Shown here piece after piece: positions 1-7,681 of a stretch of 44,668 nucleotides of DNA. The stretch spans positions 1 to 44,668 of the forward strand of contig CAIQJL010000165.1 in NCBI GenBank assembly GCA_903872185.1, in the 5' to 3' direction. The stretch's first letter is position 1. Each line of letters opens with the position of its first letter. A program made the position numbers and the translations under genes. The stretch comes from an uncultured Bacteroidota bacterium. Lineage in GTDB: Bacteria; Bacteroidota; Bacteroidia; Bacteroidales; GWA2-32-17. The notes under the pieces were generated by a model that saw only the letters and a program-made list of their open reading frames with translations, had not been told where the DNA came from and ran no database searches.

Positions 1-1
1 A

Positions 2-229
2 AATGTTGTAACAATGTTGCGTGAAAAAAAACTGGATTTAGTAATTAATATTCCAAAAAACCTTTCAAAAGATGAACTTAACAACGATTACGAAATTCGT
101 CGATCGGCTGTTGATTTTAATATTCCACTCCTTACAAATGCAAGATTAGCAAGTGCTTTTATATATTCTTTCTGCAAAAGAAATGTTGAAGAAATGGCAA
201 TAAAATCGTGGGATGAATATGGGGAATAG
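2..229 (+). CDS. carB: Carbamoyl-phosphate synthase large subunit, C-terminal end (5' truncated by window)
   Basis: Only the last 75 residues are present; the frame is open back to base 2, so the true start lies outside the window. The fragment reads as the end of the MGS-like allosteric domain of CarB: a strand with LVINIPKN, then YEIRRSAVDFNIPLLTNARLA, the usual ending of this domain. CarB makes carbamoyl phosphate from bicarbonate, ammonia and ATP for pyrimidine and arginine synthesis; this domain binds the effectors (UMP, ornithine in characterised enzymes). The internal ATG at 14 is not a gene start. The gene converges on pseC, with a 101-base gap containing two mini-palindromes. Confidence 0.9.
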   Translation, partial: NVVTMLREKKLDLVINIPKNLSKDELNNDYEIRRSAVDFNIPLLTNARLASAFIYSFCKRNVEEMAIKSWDEYGE

Positions 230-235
230 AACAGT

Positions 236-261
236 TTAAGTAAGCGTAGACGCTTACTTAA
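236..261. repeat. Mini-palindrome (AGCG-4nt-CGCT family), copy 1
   Basis: Self-complementary arms of 11 bases (236-246 and 251-261) enclose the spacer TAGA; the core is AAGCG....CGCTT. It lies seven bases after the carB stop and could act as a transcript-end hairpin, but no T-run follows. It belongs to a set with the same core and different arms (see 297-312 and 34713-34829). Confidence 0.75.
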
Positions 262-296
262 TAAGGTATGGCAGCATTTTTATAAAGTGTTTTTGT

Positions 297-312
297 AAAG
301 CGTCCTCGCTTT
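297..312. repeat. Mini-palindrome (AGCG-4nt-CGCT family), copy 2
   Basis: AAAGCG, spacer TCCT, CGCTTT. Arms are 6 bases and perfectly paired. It sits between the converging ends of carB and pseC, 18 bases from the pseC stop. Same core and spacer as the copy at 34806-34829. Confidence 0.7.
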
Positions 313-330
313 CTGCGACTAATATTAATG

Positions 331-1497
331 TTATTGGTAGAATTCTAAAATTTTCTCAATAACAAAATCCTGTTCTTCATCTGTAAGAGCGGGGAAAATA
401 GGCAAACTCATGCAATGTTCATAATAGTTTTCAGCTATTGGTAAATCGCCATTTTTCCAGCCAAGGTTTTTATAATAAGGCATAATATGAACAGGGATAT
501 AGTGCACCTGAACATATATTTGTAGGTTTCGAAGAAAATCATACAATCCTATTCTGTTATTAACACGAACTATGTACAGATGATATGCGTGAGAAGTATT
601 TTTGCCATCAATAATCTTTGGTGTTATAATATTTGGGTTATTGGCAAATATCCTATCGTATTTTTCTGCAATTTCTCTTCTTCTTATTAATCCGGCATCT
701 GCTCTTTTAAGCTGGCTTATACCTAATGCTGCCTGAATGTCTGTTAGACGATAATTATATCCAAGTTCCTGCATTTCGTAATACCAGCTTCCGTGGTTTT
801 CAATAAGTAAATCAGGGTTCTTTGTTATTCCATGTGTGCGAAGCATGATAAGTCTATCGTATATTTCTTTGCTATTTGTTGTGATCATTCCACCTTCACC
901 TGTAGCAATATGTTTAACCGGGTGAAAAGAAAAAATAGCAGCATCGCAGTATTGTCCATCGCCGCATTTAATTTTTTTGCCTTTTGAATCAATAAAATAT
1001 CCTCCTGGGGCATGGCATGCATCTTCTAAAATCCACAAATTATATTCATCTGCAAGTTTTCGGAATTCTTCAGTATTTACTGGATAACCAGCTAGGTCAA
1101 CAGGAATAATTCCAGAAAAAGTTCCTTTTGGATGAGAGTCTAATAATTGACGGACTTTTTTAATGTCGATAGTAAAAGTTTCAGGATCAATATCTACAAA
1201 AAAGATTTCTCCTCCAGCATATAAAACACAATTTGCACTGGCGGCAAATGTTATGGATGTTGTTATAACTTTTGATCCTGGTTTTACATTTAAGGCTAAC
1301 GCTGCAAGGTGAAGCGCAGCAGTTCCATTGGAAACAGCAACTGCATATTTAACTCCAATATATTTTGCAAAGTCATTTTCGAATTCGTCTATTTTAGGAC
1401 CTTGAGTTATAAATTGAGAAGTAAGAGCATCAGTTACAGCTTTTATATCTTCAGCTGTAATAGTTTGTTTTCCATATGGTATGGGATGTAAAATCAT
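331..1497 (-). CDS. pseC: UDP-4-amino-4,6-dideoxy-N-acetyl-beta-L-altrosamine transaminase
   Basis: A 388-residue PLP-dependent aminotransferase of the DegT/DnrJ/EryC1/StrS (AHBA-synthase) fold. It matches PseC in its start (PYGKQTI..DDI-like), the substrate region SNGTAALHLA, and the PLP-lysine segment SFHPVKHIATGEGG with Lys195. PseC transfers an amino group from glutamate to C4 of the 4-keto sugar made by PseB, the second step of pseudaminic-acid-type synthesis. Its ATG overlaps the pseB stop by four bases (ATGA), so the two are translationally coupled. The remaining pathway genes (pseG, pseI, pseF) are not in this window; a PseH-like acetyltransferase sits at 20930-21622. A related 4-keto sugar aminotransferase is possible, but the PseB neighbour makes PseC the best call. 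Confidence 0.9.
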   Translation of the reverse strand: MILHPIPYGKQTITAEDIKAVTDALTSQFITQGPKIDEFENDFAKYIGVKYAVAVSNGTAALHLAALALNVKPGSKVITTSITFAASANCVLYAGGEIFFVDIDPETFTIDIKKVRQLLDSHPKGTFSGIIPVDLAGYPVNTEEFRKLADEYNLWILEDACHAPGGYFIDSKGKKIKCGDGQYCDAAIFSFHPVKHIATGEGGMITTNSKEIYDRLIMLRTHGITKNPDLLIENHGSWYYEMQELGYNYRLTDIQAALGISQLKRADAGLIRRREIAEKYDRIFANNPNIITPKIIDGKNTSHAYHLYIVRVNNRIGLYDFLRNLQIYVQVHYIPVHIMPYYKNLGWKNGDLPIAENYYEHCMSLPIFPALTDEEQDFVIEKILEFYQ

Positions 1498-2519
1498 ATT
1501 GAAAAATCTTTGTCTACAAATTGTTTTGTTAAGCTTCTAATATCATCTACAGAAAGCCATTCAGTATTAGTACCGCTGTTATATTTGAATCCTTCAGGAA
1601 CATGTTTAGCAGAAAAATGGCTTTCATATTTTTTCAAAACCTCTTCAGGAAGTATAGGTAAAATTATATAGAAATCTTTTGCATCAAGAGTGTTATAGCT
1701 GTCATGTTCGGTTATCATTTCTTCATGAATCTTTTCGCCAGGGCGAACACCAATTATTTCCTGTTTACAATTTGGTCCTATTGCTGTTGCTACATCAGTA
1801 ATTTTATAAGAAGGAATTTTAGGAACAAAGATTTCTCCACCAAGAGCTCTTTCAAGAGCCATTAAAACAAGTTCAACTCCATCTTCAAGTGTAATGTTAA
1901 ATCTTGTCATTTCGGGATGGGTAATTGGTAAAATACCCTCTTTACGTTTATTCATAAAGAATGGAATTACTGAGCCACGGCTTCCCATTACATTACCGTA
2001 ACGAACCACAGAGAAACTAATATCACGTTTTCCTTTTATATTATTTGCAGTGGTAAAAAGTTTATCTGAACATAATTTAGTTGCGCCATATAAATTAATT
2101 GGAGAAGCAGCTTTATCAGTTGATAATGCAACAACTTTTTTAACACCACAATCTAATGCAGCATTAACAACATTCTCAGCTCCAATAATATTTGTTTTAA
2201 TAAATTCCATTGGATTGTATTCAGCTGTTGGAACTTGCTTTAATGCAGCAGCATGAATAATTATCTCAATTCCTTCGCAAGCACGGCGAAATCTTTCAGC
2301 ATCTCTTATATCTCCAATAAAATAGCGAATGCCATTATATTTTGATTGTGGAAATTGCTGAGCCATTTCAAATTGTTTAAGCTCATCGCGGGAATATATT
2401 ACCAAGCGTTTAACCTGTGGCCAACGGGTTAAAATAGTTTCAACAAATTTTTTTCCAAAAGATCCAGTACCACCGGTAATCAATATGGGTTTACCATTAA
2501 GATCGAGGTTTGATGTCAT
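1494..2519 (-). CDS. pseB: UDP-N-acetylglucosamine 4,6-dehydratase (inverting)
   Basis: A 341-residue extended short-chain dehydrogenase. The N-terminal Rossmann motif is ITGGTGSFG (residues about 14-22), and the PseB/CapD-type stretch ALSTDKAASPINLYGATK carries the active-site lysines and tyrosine region. The enzyme oxidises C4, removes water across C5-C6 and inverts C5 of UDP-GlcNAc, giving the 4-keto-6-deoxy sugar that PseC aminates. First gene of a two-gene operon with pseC. A TATTTTTG -7 box lies 53 bases upstream of the ATG. C5 inversion cannot be proved from sequence alone; the PseC partner supports it. Confidence 0.9.
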   Translation of the reverse strand: MTSNLDLNGKPILITGGTGSFGKKFVETILTRWPQVKRLVIYSRDELKQFEMAQQFPQSKYNGIRYFIGDIRDAERFRRACEGIEIIIHAAALKQVPTAEYNPMEFIKTNIIGAENVVNAALDCGVKKVVALSTDKAASPINLYGATKLCSDKLFTTANNIKGKRDISFSVVRYGNVMGSRGSVIPFFMNKRKEGILPITHPEMTRFNITLEDGVELVLMALERALGGEIFVPKIPSYKITDVATAIGPNCKQEIIGVRPGEKIHEEMITEHDSYNTLDAKDFYIILPILPEEVLKKYESHFSAKHVPEGFKYNSGTNTEWLSVDDIRSLTKQFVDKDFSI

Positions 2520-2572
2520 TTATTTAAGAATTAATCAACAAACATAATAATTTACATATTGTAAATAATGCA

Positions 2573-2580
2573 CAAAAATA
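2573..2580 (-). promoter_or_regulatory. Candidate Bacteroidota -7 box for pseB-pseC
   Basis: Reads TATTTTTG on the minus strand, an exact match to the TAnnTTTG consensus, 53 bases before the pseB ATG. No TTG -33 element at the usual distance was found, so the call rests on the -7 box and position. Confidence 0.4.
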
Positions 2581-2639
2581 ATCTATTCAAAATATAATTT
2601 GAGTAAAAAATTAATAATTTATGTATGTTGAATATATAC

Positions 2640-2663
2640 AGCACTTTACGCCAGTGCTTTTTT
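2640..2663 (+). other. Terminator-shaped hairpin with T-run, no plus-strand gene upstream
   Basis: AGCACT (2640-2645) pairs with AGTGCT (2653-2658) around a seven-base loop, followed by TTTTTT. It looks like a weak intrinsic terminator for plus-strand transcription, but only the divergent pseB lies to its left. It may be a decayed repeat or a stop for antisense transcripts. Confidence 0.4.
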
Positions 2664-2746
2664 GTCTTGATTATTTAAAGATTTATTTTCTGGATTAATT
2701 TGAAAAATGAAGTAATTAAAAAATATTATAAAACTAAAATCTTTAT

Positions 2747-2754
2747 TAGATTTG
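2747..2754 (+). promoter_or_regulatory. Candidate Bacteroidota -7 box for the methyltransferase at 2786
   Basis: TAGATTTG matches TAnnTTTG, 31 bases before the ATG. No clear -33 element. A GGGAGA stretch about ten bases before the ATG is one of the few Shine-Dalgarno-like sites in the window. Confidence 0.35.
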
Positions 2755-2785
2755 AAAATCAAATTAAAAAGGCAGGGAGATAGTT

Positions 2786-3685
2786 ATGGAAAAGATTAAA
2801 TTACTAAAAAAAATTGAAGAATTATATAGAAATAAAGTAAATATTATTGAATATTTAAAGAGTTTAAATGCTGAAAAAGCTAATGATTTAGAATCTATAC
2901 TTATTAGTTATGATTTTCAGGCCGGTAGTTATACTAAAAATGCTGAAATAAATAGTGAATATATTAATCAGTATACAGGTTCTTTAGCTAATGTTATAAA
3001 TAATTTGGGCGATTTTAATTCTATTATGGAAGTAGGGGTTGGTGAAGCAACCACATTAGGCAATTTGCTTAAAAAGCTTTCAAAGAAAGTAAATGCATAT
3101 GGTTTCGATATTTCATGGTCAAGGCTTTATTATGCAACTCAATATTTAAAAAAACTTCAAATTTCTGATTGTAATCTTTTTATTGGAGATCTTTTTAATT
3201 GTCCAGTTTTAGATAATTCTATTGATATTGTTTATACAAGTCATTCAATTGAGCCTAATGGTGGAAAAGAAAAAGAAGCTCTTGTTGAACTTTATAGAAT
3301 TAGCTCAAAATATTTAGTCTTACTTGAGCCAGCTTATGATTTTGCTTCAGAAGAAGGTAAAGCAAGAATGAATAAAAACGGATATATTACTAAACTATAC
3401 GAAACAGCTAAAGAATTAAATTTTAATATTATTGAACATAGGTTATTTAATGTTTGTTCAAACCCATTAAATCCTACTGGATTAACAATCATTAAAAAAG
3501 AAGAAACAGAAATAAGTTCAAAAGAAAATGTATTTGCATGTCCTGTAACAAAAACTCCGCTTTTAAAACACGAAGATTCATATTATTCTAAAGAAAGCTT
3601 ACTCGCTTATCCAATAATTAAAGAGATTCCTTGTTTGTTATCACAAAATGCAATAATAGCAACGCATTTTATGGATAAGTTTTAG
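2786..3685 (+). CDS. SAM-dependent methyltransferase with C-terminal Trm112-like segment
   Basis: A 299-residue protein. A class I methyltransferase domain is visible from the SAM-binding motif I MEVGVGEAT (residues 81-89), GFDIS after the second strand and DIVYTSHSIEPNG for the motif IV region. The tail from about residue 252 (CPVTKTPL, then YPIIKEIPCLL) resembles Trm112p-like/UPF0434 domains, which normally read CPxC..PL...YPI..GIP.LL. Here the second cysteine is replaced, so zinc binding is doubtful. The substrate is unknown; surrounding genes suggest a cell-envelope product. Transcribed alone; its TAG stop overlaps the stop of the converging gene by four bases. Start supported by GGGAGA before the ATG. 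Confidence 0.75.
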   Translation: MEKIKLLKKIEELYRNKVNIIEYLKSLNAEKANDLESILISYDFQAGSYTKNAEINSEYINQYTGSLANVINNLGDFNSIMEVGVGEATTLGNLLKKLSKKVNAYGFDISWSRLYYATQYLKKLQISDCNLFIGDLFNCPVLDNSIDIVYTSHSIEPNGGKEKEALVELYRISSKYLVLLEPAYDFASEEGKARMNKNGYITKLYETAKELNFNIIEHRLFNVCSNPLNPTGLTIIKKEETEISSKENVFACPVTKTPLLKHEDSYYSKESLLAYPIIKEIPCLLSQNAIIATHFMDKF

Positions 3686-4551
3686 ACTTTTAATCTATTA
3701 AAAGCATCAATAAATGAATCTGGAGTACAGTTCCAGATTTTATTTCCTGTTGTTTCAGAAAATTCACGAATAAAGAAATAGCCTTCAAAAGTATAAACAA
3801 ATTTGTATAGCATTTCGTGAAGCTTTCTGTCTTCATTAACATTTTTCTGCATTGTTAATGGTTTTGCTATTCCTTTGGTATAGAAATGCTGGTGTGTTAA
3901 ATATGCTTTATTTTCGTCGTCTACAAAAATTGTTTGAAGCCATGAATGATCAGCACCCCATAAATAAATATTTTTATAATTCATTTTAATTGACATCATG
4001 ATAGATGGAATTAAAATATTGTGCGGACGAGGCATTCCTATGTTTTTTCTATAACAGAAATTCCTAAACCATTTAAAACCATAAATGGGAGTGAGGTTAT
4101 AATATTTAATTTTTATAAAAGAATTTTGCTCAGTTAGTTTTTGCCATAAATGAAATTTATTTGCTTGAGCAGGCAAATAAAAAACAATATTCCAATTAAC
4201 TTCAAGTAATTTGTTATATAATTCATTTCTCATCGCATCCATTTCTGGTCTAACATGTTCGAGCCAATAATCAGGTGCCGAAACAATAAGATAAAGTGGT
4301 TTTAGTTTTACAAAAAAATCGCTTGAGGGAAATGAGTTAACACACATTAAATCTTTTTTGTTTAAAAAATCAATGTTCTCAGTCACCATTTTGTTTAATG
4401 AAGGACCATTTGCCAAAACAACAATATCTTTAAAATCTGAGTAAAGAGTTCTGTTAAATTTTTTAATATGCTTCGTAAAAACTATTATTCTGAAAAGAGA
4501 AATAATAGTTTGATTAAAAAAACTAACAAAATTCTTTATTAAAAGAAGCAT
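3682..4551 (-). CDS. DUF115 / MptE-like (Maf-type) protein, putative glycan-related
   Basis: 289 residues. After a hydrophobic N-terminus (about 1-27), the segment IVVLANGPSLN (43-53) is the nucleotide-binding-type signature of the DUF115/MptE-like superfamily, and IYLWGADHSW later in the chain fits the same fold. Relatives include Maf proteins that add nonulosonic acids to flagellin and uncharacterised proteins of polysaccharide loci. It starts one base after the glyS stop, so the two are probably co-transcribed. Closeness to pseB-pseC agrees with a role in adding a pseudaminic-type sugar, but I see no direct evidence of activity. Function otherwise unknown. Confidence 0.55.
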   Translation of the reverse strand: MLLLIKNFVSFFNQTIISLFRIIVFTKHIKKFNRTLYSDFKDIVVLANGPSLNKMVTENIDFLNKKDLMCVNSFPSSDFFVKLKPLYLIVSAPDYWLEHVRPEMDAMRNELYNKLLEVNWNIVFYLPAQANKFHLWQKLTEQNSFIKIKYYNLTPIYGFKWFRNFCYRKNIGMPRPHNILIPSIMMSIKMNYKNIYLWGADHSWLQTIFVDDENKAYLTHQHFYTKGIAKPLTMQKNVNEDRKLHEMLYKFVYTFEGYFFIREFSETTGNKIWNCTPDSFIDAFNRLKV

Positions 4552-4552
4552 A

Positions 4553-6091
4553 TTAATTATGTGATAACAAATTTTTTATATGAAGTTTTTCCAAAACCAA
4601 ATTAGAAATTTGCGAAACAGGAATTCTTTCTTGTTTCATGCTATCTCTTTCGCGTATTGTTACAGTATTGTCTTCGAAGGTTTGCTGGTCTATTGTTATA
4701 CAATAGGGAGTTCCAATTGCATCTTGTCTACGGTAACGTCGACCAACTGTGTCTTTTTCGTCATACTGACACATGAAATCGAGTTTTAAAACATCCATTA
4801 TTTCGTGTGCTTTTTCTGGCATTCCATCACGTTTTACTAATGGTAATACTGCAACTTTAATAGGCGATAAAACAGGCGGAATTCTTAATACCATTCTTTC
4901 TGATCCGTCTTCAAGTTTTTCTTCGCTATATGCATAACTGAGTATTGCAAGGAATGTGCGGTCCAGCCCAATTGATGTTTCTACAACATAAGGCACGTAA
5001 CTTTCATTGGTTTCCGAATCGAAGTATTGTAATTTTTTACCGCTGAATTTCTGATGTTGATTTAAGTCGAAATCAGTGCGTGAGTGAATTCCTTCAAGTT
5101 CTTTAAAACCAAACGGGAATTCGAATTCTATATCAGTTGCAGCATTTGCGTAATGTGCTAATTTTTCGTGATCATGAAAACGATATTTGCTTTCAGGAAT
5201 ACCTAAAGATAAATGCCATTTTTTGCGGGTAGCTTTCCAATACTCAAACCATTTCATTTCTTCGCCTGGTTTTACAAAAAATTGCATTTCCATTTGTTCG
5301 AATTCACGCATACGGAAAATAAACTGACGGGCAACAATCTCATTTCTAAAAGCTTTTCCTGTTTGGGCAATTCCAAAAGGAATTTTCATTCTACCTGTTT
5401 TATAAACATTTAAAAAGTTTACAAAAATTCCCTGGGCTGTTTCTGGACGAAGAAAAATTGTTCCAGCATCATCTGTAACTGAACCCATTTGTGTAGAAAA
5501 CATAAGGTTAAATTGACGAACATCTGTCCAGTTGCGTGTACCGGAAACAGGACAAGCTATGCCTTCTTCCTCAATAATAGTTTTTACATCAGCCAGATTG
5601 TTTTCGTTTAAAGCTTTTGCAAATCTGGTTTTAATTGACTCTAATTTGTTTTTATACTCAACAACTCTAGGGTTAGTTGAAATAAACATTGCACTGTCAA
5701 AGGTCTCACCAAATCTTTTTGCAGCTTTTTCAACTTCTTTATTAATTTTATCTTCAATTTTTGCTAAATGCTCTTCAATCAAAACATCTGCGCGGTATCT
5801 CTTTTTAGAATCTTTGTTATCAATTAATGGATCGTTAAATGCATCAACATGGCCTGATGCTTTCCAGATAGAAGGATGCATAAAAATGGCAGAATCAATG
5901 CCAACAATATTTTCATGTAGCTGAACCATACTTTTCCACCAGTATTCGCGTATATTGTTTTTGAGAAGTGATCCCAATTGTCCATAATCATATACTGCTG
6001 CTAATCCGTCATATACCTCACTAGATGGAAAAATAAATCCGTATTCTTTTGCGTGGCTTATAATTTTTTTAAAAAGTTCTTCTTGGTTCAT
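4553..6091 (-). CDS. glyS: Glycine--tRNA ligase (single-chain, alpha2 type)
   Basis: 512 residues, the length of the archaeal/eukaryotic-type class II glycyl-tRNA synthetase used by Bacteroidota instead of the two-subunit GlyQ/GlyS. Visible features: YGFIFPSSEVYDGLAAVYDYGQLG at the start, class II motif 2 in FRNEIVARQFIFRMREFEQMEMQ (about residues 247-269), motif 3 GLDRTFLAIL near 375, and a C-terminal anticodon-binding domain with PPVLSPIKVAVLPL. It charges tRNA-Gly in the cytoplasm. A TATCTTTG box lies 22 bases upstream. The DUF115-like gene follows after one base. Confidence 0.95.
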   Translation of the reverse strand: MNQEELFKKIISHAKEYGFIFPSSEVYDGLAAVYDYGQLGSLLKNNIREYWWKSMVQLHENIVGIDSAIFMHPSIWKASGHVDAFNDPLIDNKDSKKRYRADVLIEEHLAKIEDKINKEVEKAAKRFGETFDSAMFISTNPRVVEYKNKLESIKTRFAKALNENNLADVKTIIEEEGIACPVSGTRNWTDVRQFNLMFSTQMGSVTDDAGTIFLRPETAQGIFVNFLNVYKTGRMKIPFGIAQTGKAFRNEIVARQFIFRMREFEQMEMQFFVKPGEEMKWFEYWKATRKKWHLSLGIPESKYRFHDHEKLAHYANAATDIEFEFPFGFKELEGIHSRTDFDLNQHQKFSGKKLQYFDSETNESYVPYVVETSIGLDRTFLAILSYAYSEEKLEDGSERMVLRIPPVLSPIKVAVLPLVKRDGMPEKAHEIMDVLKLDFMCQYDEKDTVGRRYRRQDAIGTPYCITIDQQTFEDNTVTIRERDSMKQERIPVSQISNLVLEKLHIKNLLSHN

Positions 6092-6113
6092 ATCTATTTG
6101 TTTTTTCAGTTGC

Positions 6114-6121
6114 CAAAGATA
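6114..6121 (-). promoter_or_regulatory. Candidate Bacteroidota -7 box for glyS
   Basis: TATCTTTG on the minus strand (TAnnTTTG consensus), 22 bases before the glyS ATG, giving a very short leader. No -33 TTG found. Confidence 0.45.
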
Positions 6122-6238
6122 ATGAATGAGATGAAGAAATTATTTGTAAAATGAAAATTTTACGTTTATAAAATCTACTAGTATTATTTTGTAAAATAAA
6201 TTATTCTAAAATAATGGGTGATTATAATCAAGAACTGA

Positions 6239-7363
6239 TTATAAATTATTTTTAATGGGGTTTGCGTATAGTTTTAAAAACAATTGACGAATGTCATCTG
6301 TATTGCCTTCAATGCACTTTAAGCTTTTTTCTAGATATGTAATAAAATCAGCTTTTTCTATTTCTGTATATTTGTCATTGTAAGTATGATTCTCTTCTAG
6401 CAAGTCATAAGCAATGTAATTATTTGGCCAAAGCCTGTAGTTTGCAACAACTTCTTTGTCAATAAACTGACCCATGTCTTTAAAAAAATCTGCATTAGAC
6501 TCTTTTGAGAAATCAGCAATAATTTTTGGAGTTAAAGGTTTTCCAAATGCAAGATGAATTCGGCCTTTATTTTGTTTCACTCCTTTAATTACGCTAGTAG
6601 TATCTTCACCAGGTCTTTTTTCGTATTTTTCGTTTTGCGAATAATATAATTCTTTCACCTTTTCTACGTCACAGGTTTCAAACTCATATGACATCGAGAT
6701 TGGCACAACATTTAATTCTTCAACATTTTCAGAAACTTGTTTATCGCCACTTAAATTCAGCATTTTAAGTAAAGCAATCTCAGTTTTATCGCTACCATCT
6801 TTTGTGCGTCCATTGCGTTGGGCAATCCAAACAGATATTTTCTTTTCCAAAAGGGCGTATCTTATGTAAGATGAAAGTACTGTGGAATTTTTTAATATAT
6901 CTCTGGGATTTCCTCCACGTTTAACAATAAACATTTTATTTGCTCTTCCTATTTCTGAAATCAAAGGAACATCCATTAAATTACTGCCAAAAGCAATTTC
7001 AGATGTAGGGAAATTATTTTCATGCAGTATCTTTTGTAAAATAGCTGAATCAAGAATAATATCACGATGATTAGAAATAAATAAATAAGGAACCGAAGGC
7101 GAAAGATTTTCAATGCCACTAGATGAGAGCCCATTTGAAGTGGAATCTAAAATAACCTTTATCATTTTAAGCATAAAGGAAGTTTGAAAATCAAAAGATG
7201 AATGAGTATTACTCAGTAATTTAATTATATCCTGATGGCTATTTGGAGGAAAATATAAATGTAAAACCTGTGAGAAAAAGGGATTTTTTGCTAAACCATT
7301 AAGTACAGCATTTATCTCACTGTCATGAAATGGTCTTATTTCTTCAAAATCCTCTTGATACAT
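6239..7363 (-). CDS. PlsC-like glycerol-3-phosphate/lysophospholipid acyltransferase family protein
   Basis: 374 residues. The acyltransferase block I is VPYLFISNHRDIILDSAIL (residues 91-109), in which His99 and Asp105 are five residues apart rather than the usual four (H-x4-D). FIVKRGGNPRD and VWIAQRNGRTKDG are the later blocks, the latter replacing the common FPEGTRS. This variant set is, from memory, typical of a Bacteroidota subfamily. Probable role: acyl transfer to a glycerol- or lipid-type acceptor at the inner membrane; the actual acceptor is not evident. Transcribed alone, with a -7 box 25 bases upstream. Confidence 0.75.
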   Translation of the reverse strand: MYQEDFEEIRPFHDSEINAVLNGLAKNPFFSQVLHLYFPPNSHQDIIKLLSNTHSSFDFQTSFMLKMIKVILDSTSNGLSSSGIENLSPSVPYLFISNHRDIILDSAILQKILHENNFPTSEIAFGSNLMDVPLISEIGRANKMFIVKRGGNPRDILKNSTVLSSYIRYALLEKKISVWIAQRNGRTKDGSDKTEIALLKMLNLSGDKQVSENVEELNVVPISMSYEFETCDVEKVKELYYSQNEKYEKRPGEDTTSVIKGVKQNKGRIHLAFGKPLTPKIIADFSKESNADFFKDMGQFIDKEVVANYRLWPNNYIAYDLLEENHTYNDKYTEIEKADFITYLEKSLKCIEGNTDDIRQLFLKLYANPIKNNL

Positions 7364-7388
7364 ATTAAACTATAATATTATAAGAACG

Positions 7389-7396
7389 CAAAGATA
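7389..7396 (-). promoter_or_regulatory. Candidate Bacteroidota -7 box for the acyltransferase
   Basis: TATCTTTG on the minus strand, 25 bases before the ATG at 7363. Exact TAnnTTTG match; no -33 TTG recognised. Confidence 0.45.
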
Positions 7397-7574
7397 GAAA
7401 ATAGAATGATAATTTTTTAAATACTGATGATTGAAAAGTTAAGTGGCTTAAAAACAGTAAAGTATATTTAAAAATGAATGTAATAATCTGAATTTTTAGT
7501 GTTTGGGATTTATCATGTTTTCTATTAATTTTACATCTTCAAATTTCCTCTTACCAAAAAGGATGTTTGAATTA

Positions 7575-7655
7575 TAAAGAAGAGGCAAGAGATCAGGCTC
7601 GTTGAACCTCTGGCAACCGTCCCGAAAAGGAAAAGGTGCCAAAACCTGCCCTTTG
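7575..7655 (+). promoter_or_regulatory. SAM riboswitch (S-box / SAM-I type) upstream of metH
   Basis: The conserved S-box core is visible in order: AGAGG (7581-7585), GAGATCAGGCTCGTTGAA, CCTCTGGCAACC (7607-7618) and AGGTGCCAAAACCTGCC (7634-7650). AGAGG pairs with CCTCT (7607-7611). GGCAACC pairs with GGTGCC (7635-7640) to make the P3 helix with its AA bulge. AAAG (7576-7579) and CTTT (7651-7654) can close a short P1. S-box RNAs bind S-adenosylmethionine and switch off methionine genes. There is no terminator between the aptamer and the ATG 27 bases later, so control is probably at translation initiation. Confidence 0.87.
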
Positions 7656-7681
7656 GGAATAATAATTTAAACTGTTAAAAA

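Larger units (their letters stand above)
7364..7681. other. Divergent regulatory region between the acyltransferase and metH
   Basis: 318 bases without a gene. It holds the minus-strand -7 box at 7389-7396, a near-match TAGTGTTTG (7497-7505, one base too long between TA and TTTG) that could drive metH, and the S-box riboswitch. No other structure seen. Confidence 0.6.

Noticed and set aside
1309-1491. Open frame on the plus strand inside pseC
   Set aside because: Antisense shadow of a clearly conserved gene; no family resemblance and no start context. The same holds for the other frames lying opposite glyS, metH, gltX and the T9SS genes.
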